DNA of 64,000 nt. Source: Pontibacterium sp049603715 (GTDB taxonomy: Bacteria > Pseudomonadota > Gammaproteobacteria > Pseudomonadales > Balneatricaceae). The notes under the pieces were generated by a model. That model saw only the letters and a list, made by a program, of their open reading frames with translations, had not been told where the DNA came from and made no database searches. Positions 42,698-51,166 of this stretch are shown here, in pieces; the first letter of the stretch is position 1; each line of letters starts with the position of its first letter. Made by a program: the position numbers and the translations under genes. The stretch is taken from assembly GCA_049603715.1 (NCBI GenBank), contig JBMYSW010000017.1, forward strand, positions 12,420-76,419. Direction: 5' to 3'.

Positions 42698-43570
42698 TCA
42701 AGGCGCCTGCTTTGGGCCGATTGTTCTGATATTCAGTGCCTTGGCTAAAGCTTGTTTCATCACCGCACGATTGGGCTGTTGTCCTGTCCAGTATTCAAAG
42801 GCAATGGCGCCTTGCTCCACCAACATGCCTAGCCCACTTACCGTAGTACAGCCCTGAGCCTCAGCTGTGCGCAATAAGTGGGTTTGTGGCGGGTTAAAAA
42901 TGCCATCGGCAACACACATATGTGGTAACAGGCGAGTAAAGTCGATGGGGAGCTGGGCATCACAGTTTGGATACAAGCCTACCGAGGTGGTGTTAATCAC
43001 TAGGTGTGTATCGGCGGGTACTTCGAATAAGCCTTCCCAAGGCAAAGCTGTCGCGGTTGCTGGGGTGTGTTCATTTACAATGGCTGCGAGGGTTTGAGCA
43101 CGGGCGTAGTTGCGATTAACGAGTACGATCTCCGCGACTCCAGCCAATGCCAATTCAACCGCAACCGCCTTTGCCGCACCGCCGGCACCAAACATCACTA
43201 CCTTGGCGTCGTTTAAAGAAACAAAGGGTCGAACTGACTCAACAAACCCACGACCATCGGTGTTTTCGCCAATAAGCTCGCCTCCTTCAATCCTTACCGT
43301 ATTGACCGCCTGAGTAATTTCAGCTGAAGGCGCTAAGCGATCGAGTAGGGGAATAACCGATTCTTTATGGGGAATAGAGCAGTTAAAGCCTCGCCAGCCC
43401 ATTGCTTGTGCACCTGCAACCGCATTGGCAAGTTGCTCTGGTGCTACTTCGCAATTGATATAGCGCCATGGCAGGTTTAAATCCTTAAACGCTGCCTCCA
43501 TCATCACGCCGGTAGGGTTTTCAAGCGCAGGCTGAGCGAACGAGCCGGTTAACGCATCTAAAAAATTCAT
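42698..43570 (-). CDS. AroE-like shikimate/quinate-type dehydrogenase
   Basis: A 290-residue NAD(P)-dependent dehydrogenase of the AroE superfamily. It retains GFNCSIPHKESVIPLLD (substrate-side Lys), GENTDGRGF (Asp) and the Rossmann motif VVMFGAGGAAKAVAVEL, plus TVSGLGMLVEQGAIAFEYWTG at the end. The N-terminal shikimate-binding SxSxxxHN segment of true AroE is replaced by TGSFAQPALENPTGVMMEAA, so it is probably a divergent member with a different substrate. The start at 43570 follows GGAGTGGA. It is downstream of AraC and polyol dehydrogenase genes on the same strand, pointing to catabolism rather than aromatic biosynthesis. Confidence 0.85.
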   Translation of the reverse strand: MNFLDALTGSFAQPALENPTGVMMEAAFKDLNLPWRYINCEVAPEQLANAVAGAQAMGWRGFNCSIPHKESVIPLLDRLAPSAEITQAVNTVRIEGGELIGENTDGRGFVESVRPFVSLNDAKVVMFGAGGAAKAVAVELALAGVAEIVLVNRNYARAQTLAAIVNEHTPATATALPWEGLFEVPADTHLVINTTSVGLYPNCDAQLPIDFTRLLPHMCVADGIFNPPQTHLLRTAEAQGCTTVSGLGMLVEQGAIAFEYWTGQQPNRAVMKQALAKALNIRTIGPKQAP

Positions 43571-43696
43571 CGCTATTCCACTCCATTTAGGCAAAGGCTA
43601 AGTCATGTTTTAGCCTTTGATCCTAGCACTGTCGTGGCGCATGAATATTTCAAATTTTACAGAAGGGGCTGGGCGAAAAGGGCTGGTGTTAGCGTG

Positions 43697-44569
43697 TTAG
43701 CACCTTTGGTGCTTCTGCCGAAACGCGCTGGGGGTCATGTCTTTTTGCTTTAAAAACATGCGGTTAAAGTTAGATAGGTTATTGAAGCCGACGTCATAAC
43801 ACAGCTGAGAAATAGGACGCTGGGTATTGATGAGCTGAATCGCAGCCTGATTAATGCGAATTTTGTTGAGGTAATAGGTAAAGTTGTAGCCCGTATTTCG
43901 TTTAAAAAACCGCGAAAAGCTGGACTCTGACATACCGGCCTGCTGTGCCACGGCTTTTTGGCTAATGTCGTTGGGATAGTGGCGATATAAAAACGCAATG
44001 ACACCGTTAAGCACTTTAAGGTCTTGCTGGTTTTTATTATCTAAATACTGACCGCTGGCTAAACTCACGCGCTCGTCACTGTGGCGAAGGGTGCTGAGCA
44101 GCTCGATAAACCCTGCGACCTTCATACTGCCTTCGGCTTGCCCTAGCTGCGTTAACTGCTCTGCCGCGTTAATGGCTGTTTGGCCAATAAACTCCAAACC
44201 TTGGGTTGCGTCTTTTAACAGTTGATGTAGGTCTGTAGCTTCGCTAAAGCACTGGCCTAGTTGCTCTATAAGTTGACCGTTAAATTGCAGAACTAAGTCT
44301 CGGTCGAATTGATGGGCATCACTGCTGATATCACTCACCCAGTTATGAGGTAAGTTGGGGCCTGTCATCATCAGTGTGCCAGCTTTAAAGGGGCCAATAT
44401 AGTCACCGATATAGGCCGTGCCTTCACCGTGGGTAATAAGGTGAATCTCGTACTCTGGGTGAATATGCCAGTGTGCAGAGGGGTGAGGGTAGTCGTGACG
44501 AAACCACCGAAAGCTGCTCTCGGCTTGTGTTGGAATGATTTCAAAATTCAGTGGCTCGTCATGTTGCAT
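43697..44569 (-). CDS. AraC-family regulator with cupin sensor
   Basis: A 290-residue regulator. The N-terminal cupin has HPEYEIHLITHGEGTAYIGD, fitting sugar or polyol sensing. The C-terminal AraC domain has AQQAGMSESSFSRFFKRNTG and CYDVGFNNLSNFNRMFLK. It follows the polyol dehydrogenase by 20 bases and precedes the AroE-like gene by 126 bases, all leftward. It most likely activates this cluster. With the dehydrogenase broken, the regulator may now control only the AroE-like gene. Confidence 0.92.
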   Translation of the reverse strand: MQHDEPLNFEIIPTQAESSFRWFRHDYPHPSAHWHIHPEYEIHLITHGEGTAYIGDYIGPFKAGTLMMTGPNLPHNWVSDISSDAHQFDRDLVLQFNGQLIEQLGQCFSEATDLHQLLKDATQGLEFIGQTAINAAEQLTQLGQAEGSMKVAGFIELLSTLRHSDERVSLASGQYLDNKNQQDLKVLNGVIAFLYRHYPNDISQKAVAQQAGMSESSFSRFFKRNTGYNFTYYLNKIRINQAAIQLINTQRPISQLCYDVGFNNLSNFNRMFLKQKDMTPSAFRQKHQRC

Positions 44570-44589
44570 ATAACCGGTCCTGCGTGGTG

Positions 44590-45621
44590 TTAAAAACGAA
44601 TTTGCAGTTTGATATCGCTGGGTTGGGCGCTGGCTGCGCGTTCGTAAGCCAAGATGCTGTCGTCAAAGTCGTACACATGGCTAATAAGCGGTTGGACGTC
44701 AATTTTGCCCGAAGCCATTAAGTTGAGCGCACGTTCAAAGACGTTTGGGTAACGAAACACGCTCTCGATACGAATTTCTTTGGCTTGAATGGCCACTACA
44801 TCTACTGCAACGGGAGCCAGAGGCATTCCTACTAAAACTAGGCAGCCATTTGGGCGTAGATAATTAATAATAGGCTCAAAAGCTTTGGCTGCGCCACTGG
44901 CCTCAAAAACCACATCAACTCCCCAGCCGTGGGTGGCTTCGTTTATATAAGCTTCGACAGAAGAGTCCTTTACGTTAATTGTCTCAATACCCGCGTATTG
45001 GCTAGCAATATCGAGTTTAGCTTGGCTAAGGTCGCAGATGTAAACCTTTTGGCAGCCTGCTGCCAGAGCCGCCAATGCGGTGAGTATGCCGATGGTACCT
45101 GCGCCGACAACCAAGGCGGTATCGCCCGGTTTAATTTGAGCCTTAACCGTGGCTTGTACGCCCGTGGCGAGTGGCTCAACCATCGCGCCTTCTGCATAGC
45201 TGACTTGCTCGGGGAGTTTGTAGGTAAAAGCGGCGGGATGATTTACTTGCTCAATCATACAGCCATGGTGTGGTGGTGTTGCTCAAAAGCGAACATCTGG
45301 GTCGAGGTTGTAGAGCCCTAGTTTGCTACAACGAGAGTTAAGGTTTGGGATACCCGGCTCCATACATACTCGATCGCCGACCGTAAGGTGACTAACTTGG
45401 CTGCCAATGGCTACGACCTGTCCCGAAACCTCGTGCCCTAAAATCATCGGCTGATCCACTACAAATGGGCCGATTTTACCGTGCGTGTAATAGTGAACAT
45501 CGCTACCGCAAACGCCCACGTTTTTTACCGCGACGCGGACTTCGTCAGGTTTTAGCTCAGCAGGTGCTTCGCCTTGCCTAATACTTAATTGTAGCTTTTG
45601 TTCTAAAAATAGCGCTTTCAT
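44590..45621 (-). pseudogene. Zinc polyol dehydrogenase interrupted by in-frame TGA
   Basis: A 344-codon frame for a medium-chain sorbitol/xylitol-type dehydrogenase. The zinc site is in GVCGSDVHYY and ILGHEVSGQVVAIG, the EPGIPN segment follows, and the NAD domain has LVVGAGTIGILTALAA. A single TGA (45283-45285) follows LYNLDPDVRF; the frame continues unchanged with ATPPHHGCMIEQVN, where relatives have RFWATPP. The change is therefore TGG (Trp) to TGA, with no indel. Codons beyond the stop remain intact, so it is recent, a base-call error, or read through. GAGG precedes the ATG. A re-start at 45258 would give only the NAD-binding part. Confidence 0.85.
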
Positions 45622-45749
45622 CAGATGCCTCGTGTTCTTATTAGATCAGCACCCGTCGCTAAATGGCCAGCGAGGGCGTAGGGTGATACTAAAGAGAGGT
45701 GCGAGGTGTCGCTAATAGCAGGGCGCTTAACGCTGATACTTTTTTGTTT

Positions 45750-46220
45750 TCACGAGGGTGAGGATGACTTTGCTTCGGCAAGTAGAGATTGCCAACTATC
45801 AGGTGGGTTTCCGTTTAAAAGCATGTGCTCAAATACGAGGTATGCATCGGTTTTACTGTGATAAGCTCGCTTGGTTTTCTCATTGTTTACCCAAGCATAG
45901 ACGATGATTTTTGCTTTTGAGTCGTAGCGAAAAAACAGGCGATATTGCTGAAAAAACTTTGCTCTAAACCAGTGTTTGTGGGCTGCGCCAAGGGTTTTTC
46001 CTTGCCTAAACTCGACTGCGCTTGGGTCTTGAGGGATGATTTGAAACATCAGCTTGGTGATCGCGGCAAGGCGCTTTGAAGCATTGCGATTTAGATAACC
46101 TTCAGGGTCTTTTTGTTTTAGTTTTTCCACTTGCTCAGTGAGCTCACTAACCTCTGCGAGCATCAGCGGATGCAGATAAAGCGTCCAGCCATTGACGACC
46201 ATTGCTGACGTGGTTGTCAC
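45750..46220 (-). CDS. yhaV: Type II toxin YhaV (RNase)
   Basis: A 156-residue ribonuclease toxin of the RelE-like YhaV family. Family landmarks are VVNGWTLYLHPLMLAEVSEL at the start and HWFRAKFFQQYRLFFRYDS in the middle; length matches E. coli YhaV (154). It starts with GTG overlapping the antitoxin stop (GTGA), so the two are translationally coupled. YhaV cleaves RNA and is neutralised by PrlF. Active-site Arg and His residues of the family (HWFR, RAYHSKTDAY) appear present. Confidence 0.94.
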   Translation of the reverse strand: MTTTSAMVVNGWTLYLHPLMLAEVSELTEQVEKLKQKDPEGYLNRNASKRLAAITKLMFQIIPQDPSAVEFRQGKTLGAAHKHWFRAKFFQQYRLFFRYDSKAKIIVYAWVNNEKTKRAYHSKTDAYLVFEHMLLNGNPPDSWQSLLAEAKSSSPS

Positions 46221-46552
46221 GCGTTATCGCCCTCGTCTTCTAGTGCAGCATCAAGATCAATATCCACTTCCGCAGTTAACGAGTGCAGGTGTTGGGCAAG
46301 GTCAGGAGAAACAGCCGCCAAATTTTGTGGGTGGTTTTGAATATCTTGTGCCAAAAACGTAAGAAAGCTATCGAGTGCGGGGTCACTCTCTTCTTGTTCT
46401 GCCTTCGAGAGCAAAACACTACCGTCAGACTTTATGGTGTAGCGTAACTTTTCGCGTTTACTGAGACCAAGCGCCTTTCGTACTGCATCGGGCACTGTGG
46501 TTTGGTAGCGGTCTGTAAGTGTCGACTCGTTTATGAGTATTGTGTCTGCCAT
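46217..46552 (-). CDS. prlF: Type II antitoxin PrlF (SohA)
   Basis: A 111-residue antitoxin. The N-terminal AbrB/MazE-like swapped-hairpin DNA-binding domain is seen in ESTLTDRYQTTVPDAVRKAL and LRYTIKSDGSVLLSK. The acidic C-terminus (EVDIDLDAALEDEGD) fits toxin binding. The ATG at 46552 follows GAAGGG; the upstream TTG is less likely. It overlaps yhaV by four bases. A perfect inverted repeat 34 bases upstream is the likely autoregulatory site. Confidence 0.93.
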   Translation of the reverse strand: MADTILINESTLTDRYQTTVPDAVRKALGLSKREKLRYTIKSDGSVLLSKAEQEESDPALDSFLTFLAQDIQNHPQNLAAVSPDLAQHLHSLTAEVDIDLDAALEDEGDNA

Positions 46553-46585
46553 GGTAAAGCCCTTCAAGGTTTCTTATAGTTCAAG

Positions 46586-46603
46586 GTAATGCAACTGCAT
46601 TAC
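46586..46603. promoter_or_regulatory. Probable PrlF-YhaV operator
   Basis: GTAATGCA and TGCATTAC with a two-base spacer form an inverted repeat over the promoter area of the toxin-antitoxin operon. Confidence 0.65.
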
Positions 46604-46708
46604 TTGGTCAAGTATTAAGCTGGAGTGGGCAGTTTAGGTGAGGGGAGTAGTAAAGGCTGCAATAAGCGCTGTGAAGCTTGAGATCTATGAATGGCTTGCG
46701 CTGCCCAT

Positions 46709-46743
46709 AAAAAAGCGAGTACTTGGTTAGAAGCACTCGCTTT
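46709..46743 (-). terminator. Intrinsic terminator of gcvP
   Basis: AAAGCGAGT pairs with ACTCGCTTT; on the minus strand six Ts follow. It lies 27 bases past the gcvP stop. Confidence 0.85.
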
Positions 46744-46769
46744 ATCTTTTGACTCGTGGGGTGGGCTAA

Positions 46770-49664
46770 TTACTCAGCGTAATTTTCGACCGGTACACAT
46801 GCACAGAACAAGTTACGGTCGCCGTAAACGTTGTCGATGCGGTTAACCGTTGGCCATACCTTAGATGTCATCAAGCGAGCGACAGGGAAGGCACCGACTT
46901 GCTGGCTGTATGGGCGGTTCCATTCGCCGTCAACGAGGTCGGCAACGGTGTGTGGTGCGTTTTTCAGCGGGTTGTTGTTCGCGTCGATGTGGCCTTGCTC
47001 TACGTCGTCGATTTCTTTGCGAATCGTAACCATCGCTTCAACAAAGCGGTCTAGCTCTTCTTTTGATTCAGACTCAGTTGGCTCAATCATCAAGGTGCCA
47101 GCCACTGGGAAGGACATGGTTGGTGCGTGGAAACCAAAGTCCATCAAGCGCTTAGCCACGTCTTCTTCGGTAATGCCGGTACGCTCTTTGAGTGGACGCA
47201 TATCGATAATACATTCGTGCGCTACGCGACCTTGGGTGCCGGTGTAAAGCACTGGGTAGTGCTCTGCAAGGGAGGTGGCCAAGTAGTTGGCATTAAGAAT
47301 GGCATTGTCGGTAGCGATTTTAAGGCCGTCGGCACCCATCAATGCAATGTACACCCAAGAGATAGGCAAGATAGATGCGCTACCCCAAGGTGCGGCGCTG
47401 ACAGCACCATTGCTTTCGATTGGGCCTTCAATTTTGGTCACTGGGTGGTTAGCAACGTAAGGTGCTAGGTGCGACTTTACGCCGATAGGGCCCATGCCTG
47501 GGCCGCCGCCGCCGTGAGGAATACAGAAGGTTTTGTGCAGGTTCATGTGTGACACGTCTGCGCCGATATCGGCTGGGCGGCTGATGGCAACCTGTGCGTT
47601 AAGGTTGGCACCGTCCATGTACACTTGGCCGCCATTGGCGTGGATGATGTCACAAATGTCTTTAATGCTTTCTTCAAATACGCCGTGGGTCGACGGGTAG
47701 GTGATCATCAAGCAGCTGAGGTTTTCAGCGTGCTTTTCAGCTTTTGCTTTAAGGTCAGCCACGTCAACGTTACCTGAGTCATCACAGCTTACTAATACCA
47801 CCTTCATGTCGGCCAAAGCAGCAGAAGCTGGGTTGGTGCCGTGAGCAGAGGTTGGGATCAAGCAGATGTTACGGTGACCTTGGTCTTGGCTTAAGTGGTA
47901 AGCACGAATCGCTAGTAGGCCCGCGTACTCGCCCTGTGCGCCTGAGTTAGGCTGCATGCAAACGGCGTCGAAGCCGGTAATTTTGCACAGCATGGTTTCT
48001 AGCTCGCCAATCATCTTAGCGTAGCCTTGGGCTTGGTCTAGCGGCGCGAATGGGTGGATGTTGGCAAACTCTGGCCAAGTGACCGGAATCATTTCGGCAG
48101 TAGCGTTTAGCTTCATCGTACATGAGCCAAGGGCGATCATACTGTGTGCCAACGAAATGTCTTTGTTTTCTAGGTGCTTAAGGTAGCGCAGCATGTCGGT
48201 TTCGCTGTGGTAGCTGTTGAATACCGGGTGCGTTAGGTATTCAGAAGTACGAATCAACGCGCCTGGGTAGCTGGTGGTTTGCGCCGCACGCTGGTCTAGG
48301 GCGTTAATGTCTAGGGTGTTGTCGCCCAAAATGGCTTGCCATAGTTTAGCGACGGTCGCACGAGTGCTAGTTTCGTCGAAGGTTACGCCAATTTTGCTGT
48401 CTTCAACCACACGTACGTTAATGCCTTGTTCGCAAAGGGCAGTCACAACGGCGTCGCGCTTGTCACCTAGGTCGAGGGTTAGGGTGTCGAACCACGTGTG
48501 GTTTACTGGCGTTACGCCATTTTCGGCAAGACCCGCAGCAAAAATGCTGGCTAGGCGGTTAATACGGGTAGCGATGGTTTTTAGGCCTTGTGGACCGTGG
48601 TACACCGCGTAAAAGCCAGAGATATTGGCAAGCAGTACTTGTGCAGTACAAATGTTCGAAGTCGCTTTTTCACGACGGATGTGTTGCTCGCGGGTTTGCA
48701 TGGCCATGCGAAGCGCTTGGTTACCACGGGTATCAACCGATACACCGATAATACGGCCCGGCACAGAGCGCTTGTAAGCGTCACGCGTGGCAAAGAAGGC
48801 CGCGTGTGGGCCGCCGTAACCCATAGGTACACCAAAGCGTTGGCTTGAGCCAAACACCACGTCCGCACCAAACTCGCCTGGCGACTTAAGTACAAGCAGG
48901 CTCATAATGTCTGCTGCGGCACAGAAAAGGGCTTTTTTCGCGTGGGTTTTTTCAACCAATGCTTCGTACTCAACTACGTCACCATGAGTGCCAGGGTACT
49001 GGACTAGCACACCAAACGGTTCGTGGTTGTCGATCAATTCATTTACGTCGCCTACAATCACCTCGTAACCCAGTGGCTCTGCACGGGTTTCAACCACGTT
49101 AATGGTTTGAGGGTGGCAGTTTTTATCTACCAAAAAGACGTTGGCTTTACGCGCTTTAGACATACGCTTACATAGCGTCATGGCTTCTGCTGCGGCAGTG
49201 GCTTCGTCGAGCAATGAGGCGTTGGCCAAGTCAAGACCGGTAAGGTCTAAAATCATTTGCTGGTAGTTAAGCAGTGCTTCTAGGCGGCCTTGAGCAACTT
49301 CTGGCTGGTAAGGCGTGTAAGCGGTGTACCAACCTGGGTTTTCTAGTACATTGCGCAAAATTACATTGGGCAACTGGGTGTTGGTGTAACCCATGCCAAT
49401 CATCGACTCTTTGATTTGGTTTTGGCTGGCGAGGCTTTTTAAGTAGGCCAAAACTTCAGGCTCATTTTTGCTCATTGGCAAGTCGAGTAGACCGTCTACG
49501 CGGATGTTACTCGGAACAGTTTGGTCAATAAGGGCTTCCATGCTAGTAAGGCCGAGCGACGACAGCATTTGTTGCTGTTCTTGGCTACTAGGGCCTACGT
49601 GACGAGAGATAAAGGCGTCGTTTTGTTCGAGTGTTGTTAGAGCAACAGTTTCGTTCGGCTGCAT
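46770..49664 (-). CDS. gcvP: Glycine dehydrogenase (decarboxylating), P-protein
   Basis: A 964-residue PLP enzyme of the glycine cleavage system. It is the full-length fused type with N- and C-terminal halves (FISRHVGPSSQEQQQML at the start; MIALGSCTMKLNATAEM in the second half). The PLP lysine lies in HMNLHKTFCIPHGGGGPGMG. The tail CACVPVENYAE is typical. It decarboxylates glycine and passes the aminomethyl group to GcvH. Neither gcvT nor gcvH is adjacent, so the system is split in this genome. An operator-like palindrome lies about 170 bases upstream. Confidence 0.97.
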   Translation of the reverse strand: MQPNETVALTTLEQNDAFISRHVGPSSQEQQQMLSSLGLTSMEALIDQTVPSNIRVDGLLDLPMSKNEPEVLAYLKSLASQNQIKESMIGMGYTNTQLPNVILRNVLENPGWYTAYTPYQPEVAQGRLEALLNYQQMILDLTGLDLANASLLDEATAAAEAMTLCKRMSKARKANVFLVDKNCHPQTINVVETRAEPLGYEVIVGDVNELIDNHEPFGVLVQYPGTHGDVVEYEALVEKTHAKKALFCAAADIMSLLVLKSPGEFGADVVFGSSQRFGVPMGYGGPHAAFFATRDAYKRSVPGRIIGVSVDTRGNQALRMAMQTREQHIRREKATSNICTAQVLLANISGFYAVYHGPQGLKTIATRINRLASIFAAGLAENGVTPVNHTWFDTLTLDLGDKRDAVVTALCEQGINVRVVEDSKIGVTFDETSTRATVAKLWQAILGDNTLDINALDQRAAQTTSYPGALIRTSEYLTHPVFNSYHSETDMLRYLKHLENKDISLAHSMIALGSCTMKLNATAEMIPVTWPEFANIHPFAPLDQAQGYAKMIGELETMLCKITGFDAVCMQPNSGAQGEYAGLLAIRAYHLSQDQGHRNICLIPTSAHGTNPASAALADMKVVLVSCDDSGNVDVADLKAKAEKHAENLSCLMITYPSTHGVFEESIKDICDIIHANGGQVYMDGANLNAQVAISRPADIGADVSHMNLHKTFCIPHGGGGPGMGPIGVKSHLAPYVANHPVTKIEGPIESNGAVSAAPWGSASILPISWVYIALMGADGLKIATDNAILNANYLATSLAEHYPVLYTGTQGRVAHECIIDMRPLKERTGITEEDVAKRLMDFGFHAPTMSFPVAGTLMIEPTESESKEELDRFVEAMVTIRKEIDDVEQGHIDANNNPLKNAPHTVADLVDGEWNRPYSQQVGAFPVARLMTSKVWPTVNRIDNVYGDRNLFCACVPVENYAE

Positions 49665-49833
49665 GGGTTAACCTGTAAAAAAGAGCGAAGTAAAAGGGTT
49701 AAATCAAAGTGCTACTTTGCAAGTGAAATAGCTTACTTTGGCCACTTAACGGCGAGCGGGCGAGCGCTGCCATTAAGCCGGTTTATCTGGGTGCTAATAA
49801 TAGCGTGTTATGGTGCAATTGTGTTCATTTTTT

Positions 49834-49858
49834 GTTTCCTAAGTTTACTTTAGGAAAC
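49834..49858. promoter_or_regulatory. Operator-like palindrome upstream of gcvP
   Basis: GTTTCCTAA and TTAGGAAAC, a perfect nine-base inverted repeat with a seven-base spacer. On the minus strand a TATACT hexamer (49873-49878) lies just upstream, so the palindrome would sit near the transcript start. The rest of 49665-49977 has no gene, and no glycine-riboswitch core could be seen. Confidence 0.6.
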
Positions 49859-49977
49859 TTTTTGGATGAATCAGTATACTTTCGCACCATAAAAAAGGAT
49901 CACAGCCCCTCTAAAGCAGCAGGTTAAGGGACTGTTTAGGTGTAAGAATGCCCTGCGTGGGGCTGGTTTTGTACGGG

Positions 49978-51129
49978 TTATTGATCGAACTTAAAGCAGT
50001 TCCAACCGTTGCAGCTATAAGAAAGTGCAATAGAGCCAAAGTGATGCGCGCCATCTTGGGTTTTAAATTCGCGGGTACGATGAACGCGAGCCACACTTAG
50101 CTTAAAGCCTTTGTAAACGGCGGCGATACCCACGGCGACGTCGGCGACAAGGGGTTCTTTGTCCACACTGTGGCTATCAGAAAAGGTATTCCCGTCTAGA
50201 AAGATGTTGTGCAGTACCCAGCGTGCGTCGGTGGCGACAAAGGCGTGTGCGCCAATATTACTAGCTAAGCTACTAGAATAGGAGCGGTTATCAAAGCGAC
50301 CTGGGCTGCTATTGTCGCCAGCGGTTCGTAACGACGAGGTACCAAAGTCGTGAGGCAGCTGAAACCCCAGACGCGCCTCTGCCCCAGCGTTAAGTGAGGT
50401 TTCGATATTACCTAAGCTAAAGCCTTTATGAGTAATCAGGTCATACTCTAAATGCCCCAGTACAGGTACGGTCAGCGTGGATACACCCCTTGAGCGTCGG
50501 TGCTTTGTTTCAGATATGATTTGAATGCCGAGCTCGTTATTGAGTTGATTATCCCAGCCTTTGAATGTGTAGAGCCCGCGTAGCTTATGAATAAAGTCTT
50601 GGGTTTCGTGAGCTAACGACGCAGGCCCTACAATACCCACATTAATAGCGAGCGCATTTAACTGATTGTCGTGTTGTCCCTGATAGGCCGCACCTAAATA
50701 CAGCCAGCCAGCATACGGGCGGTCGTTTGGGTCTACGGTGGTGCGATAGATGTCGCCGGGGGTATACATTTTTTGTCCGACGGTAGCCACTAAGTTTCGC
50801 TGCAGTTGTTCGCGGCGTCCAACTTCAGGGTTAAAGCGACCTGCAAGCTTGTAAAGGCTTCTAGTCCACTGCGGGAGGCTTTCGTCATCTTCAAATGAGC
50901 TGATATCCGGTGAAATCGCCGAGAAGCGAACGCCGTTGGTGTAGTCTTGGTCGGTGTCGGTAAATAGGTCGTTTTCAAAATACCAAGTGCCTGTCCATGT
51001 GGCTGGTTCGCTGGCGAAAGTGAGAGGTGTGTAGGTAGTCAGTGAGGCAATGATCACTGTGCAACAAGCCAACGTTAGTGATGAAGAGGAATGAAGCGCT
51101 AAAGTTTGAATCAACCTTAAATGGGACAT
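49978..51129 (-). CDS. lpxR: LpxR-type outer-membrane lipid A 3'-O-deacylase
   Basis: A 383-residue outer-membrane beta-barrel (DUF2219/LpxR). A signal peptide ends near LTFASEP. The mature start WTGTWYFENDLFTDTDQDYT carries the Asn-Asp pair of the LpxR active site. Later NDRPYAGWLYLG and GIVGPASLAHETQDFIHKL are family motifs, and the C-terminus is Phe/Trp-rich as expected for barrels. It would remove the 3'-acyloxyacyl group of lipid A. The start at 51129 follows GAGG; longer starts would overlap the upstream DsbB-like gene. It is 37 bases after that gene and likely co-transcribed with it. Confidence 0.88.
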   Translation of the reverse strand: MSHLRLIQTLALHSSSSLTLACCTVIIASLTTYTPLTFASEPATWTGTWYFENDLFTDTDQDYTNGVRFSAISPDISSFEDDESLPQWTRSLYKLAGRFNPEVGRREQLQRNLVATVGQKMYTPGDIYRTTVDPNDRPYAGWLYLGAAYQGQHDNQLNALAINVGIVGPASLAHETQDFIHKLRGLYTFKGWDNQLNNELGIQIISETKHRRSRGVSTLTVPVLGHLEYDLITHKGFSLGNIETSLNAGAEARLGFQLPHDFGTSSLRTAGDNSSPGRFDNRSYSSSLASNIGAHAFVATDARWVLHNIFLDGNTFSDSHSVDKEPLVADVAVGIAAVYKGFKLSVARVHRTREFKTQDGAHHFGSIALSYSCNGWNCFKFDQ

Positions 51130-51166
51130 CAGAGGGGCCTCTACCATTTTGCCCCAATGGGCGTTG

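Noticed and set aside
45283..45285. Selenocysteine at the TGA
   Set aside because: The aligned residue in relatives is Trp, not Cys, and no hairpin typical of a bacterial SECIS could be seen just after it.
44590..45621. A frameshift or two separate genes in the polyol dehydrogenase
   Set aside because: The distance between the two open stretches is a multiple of three and the translation continues in the same frame through the TGA, so a single nonsense change explains it.
49665..49977. Glycine riboswitch upstream of gcvP
   Set aside because: The conserved tandem aptamer cores were not found on the minus strand; only the palindrome stands out.
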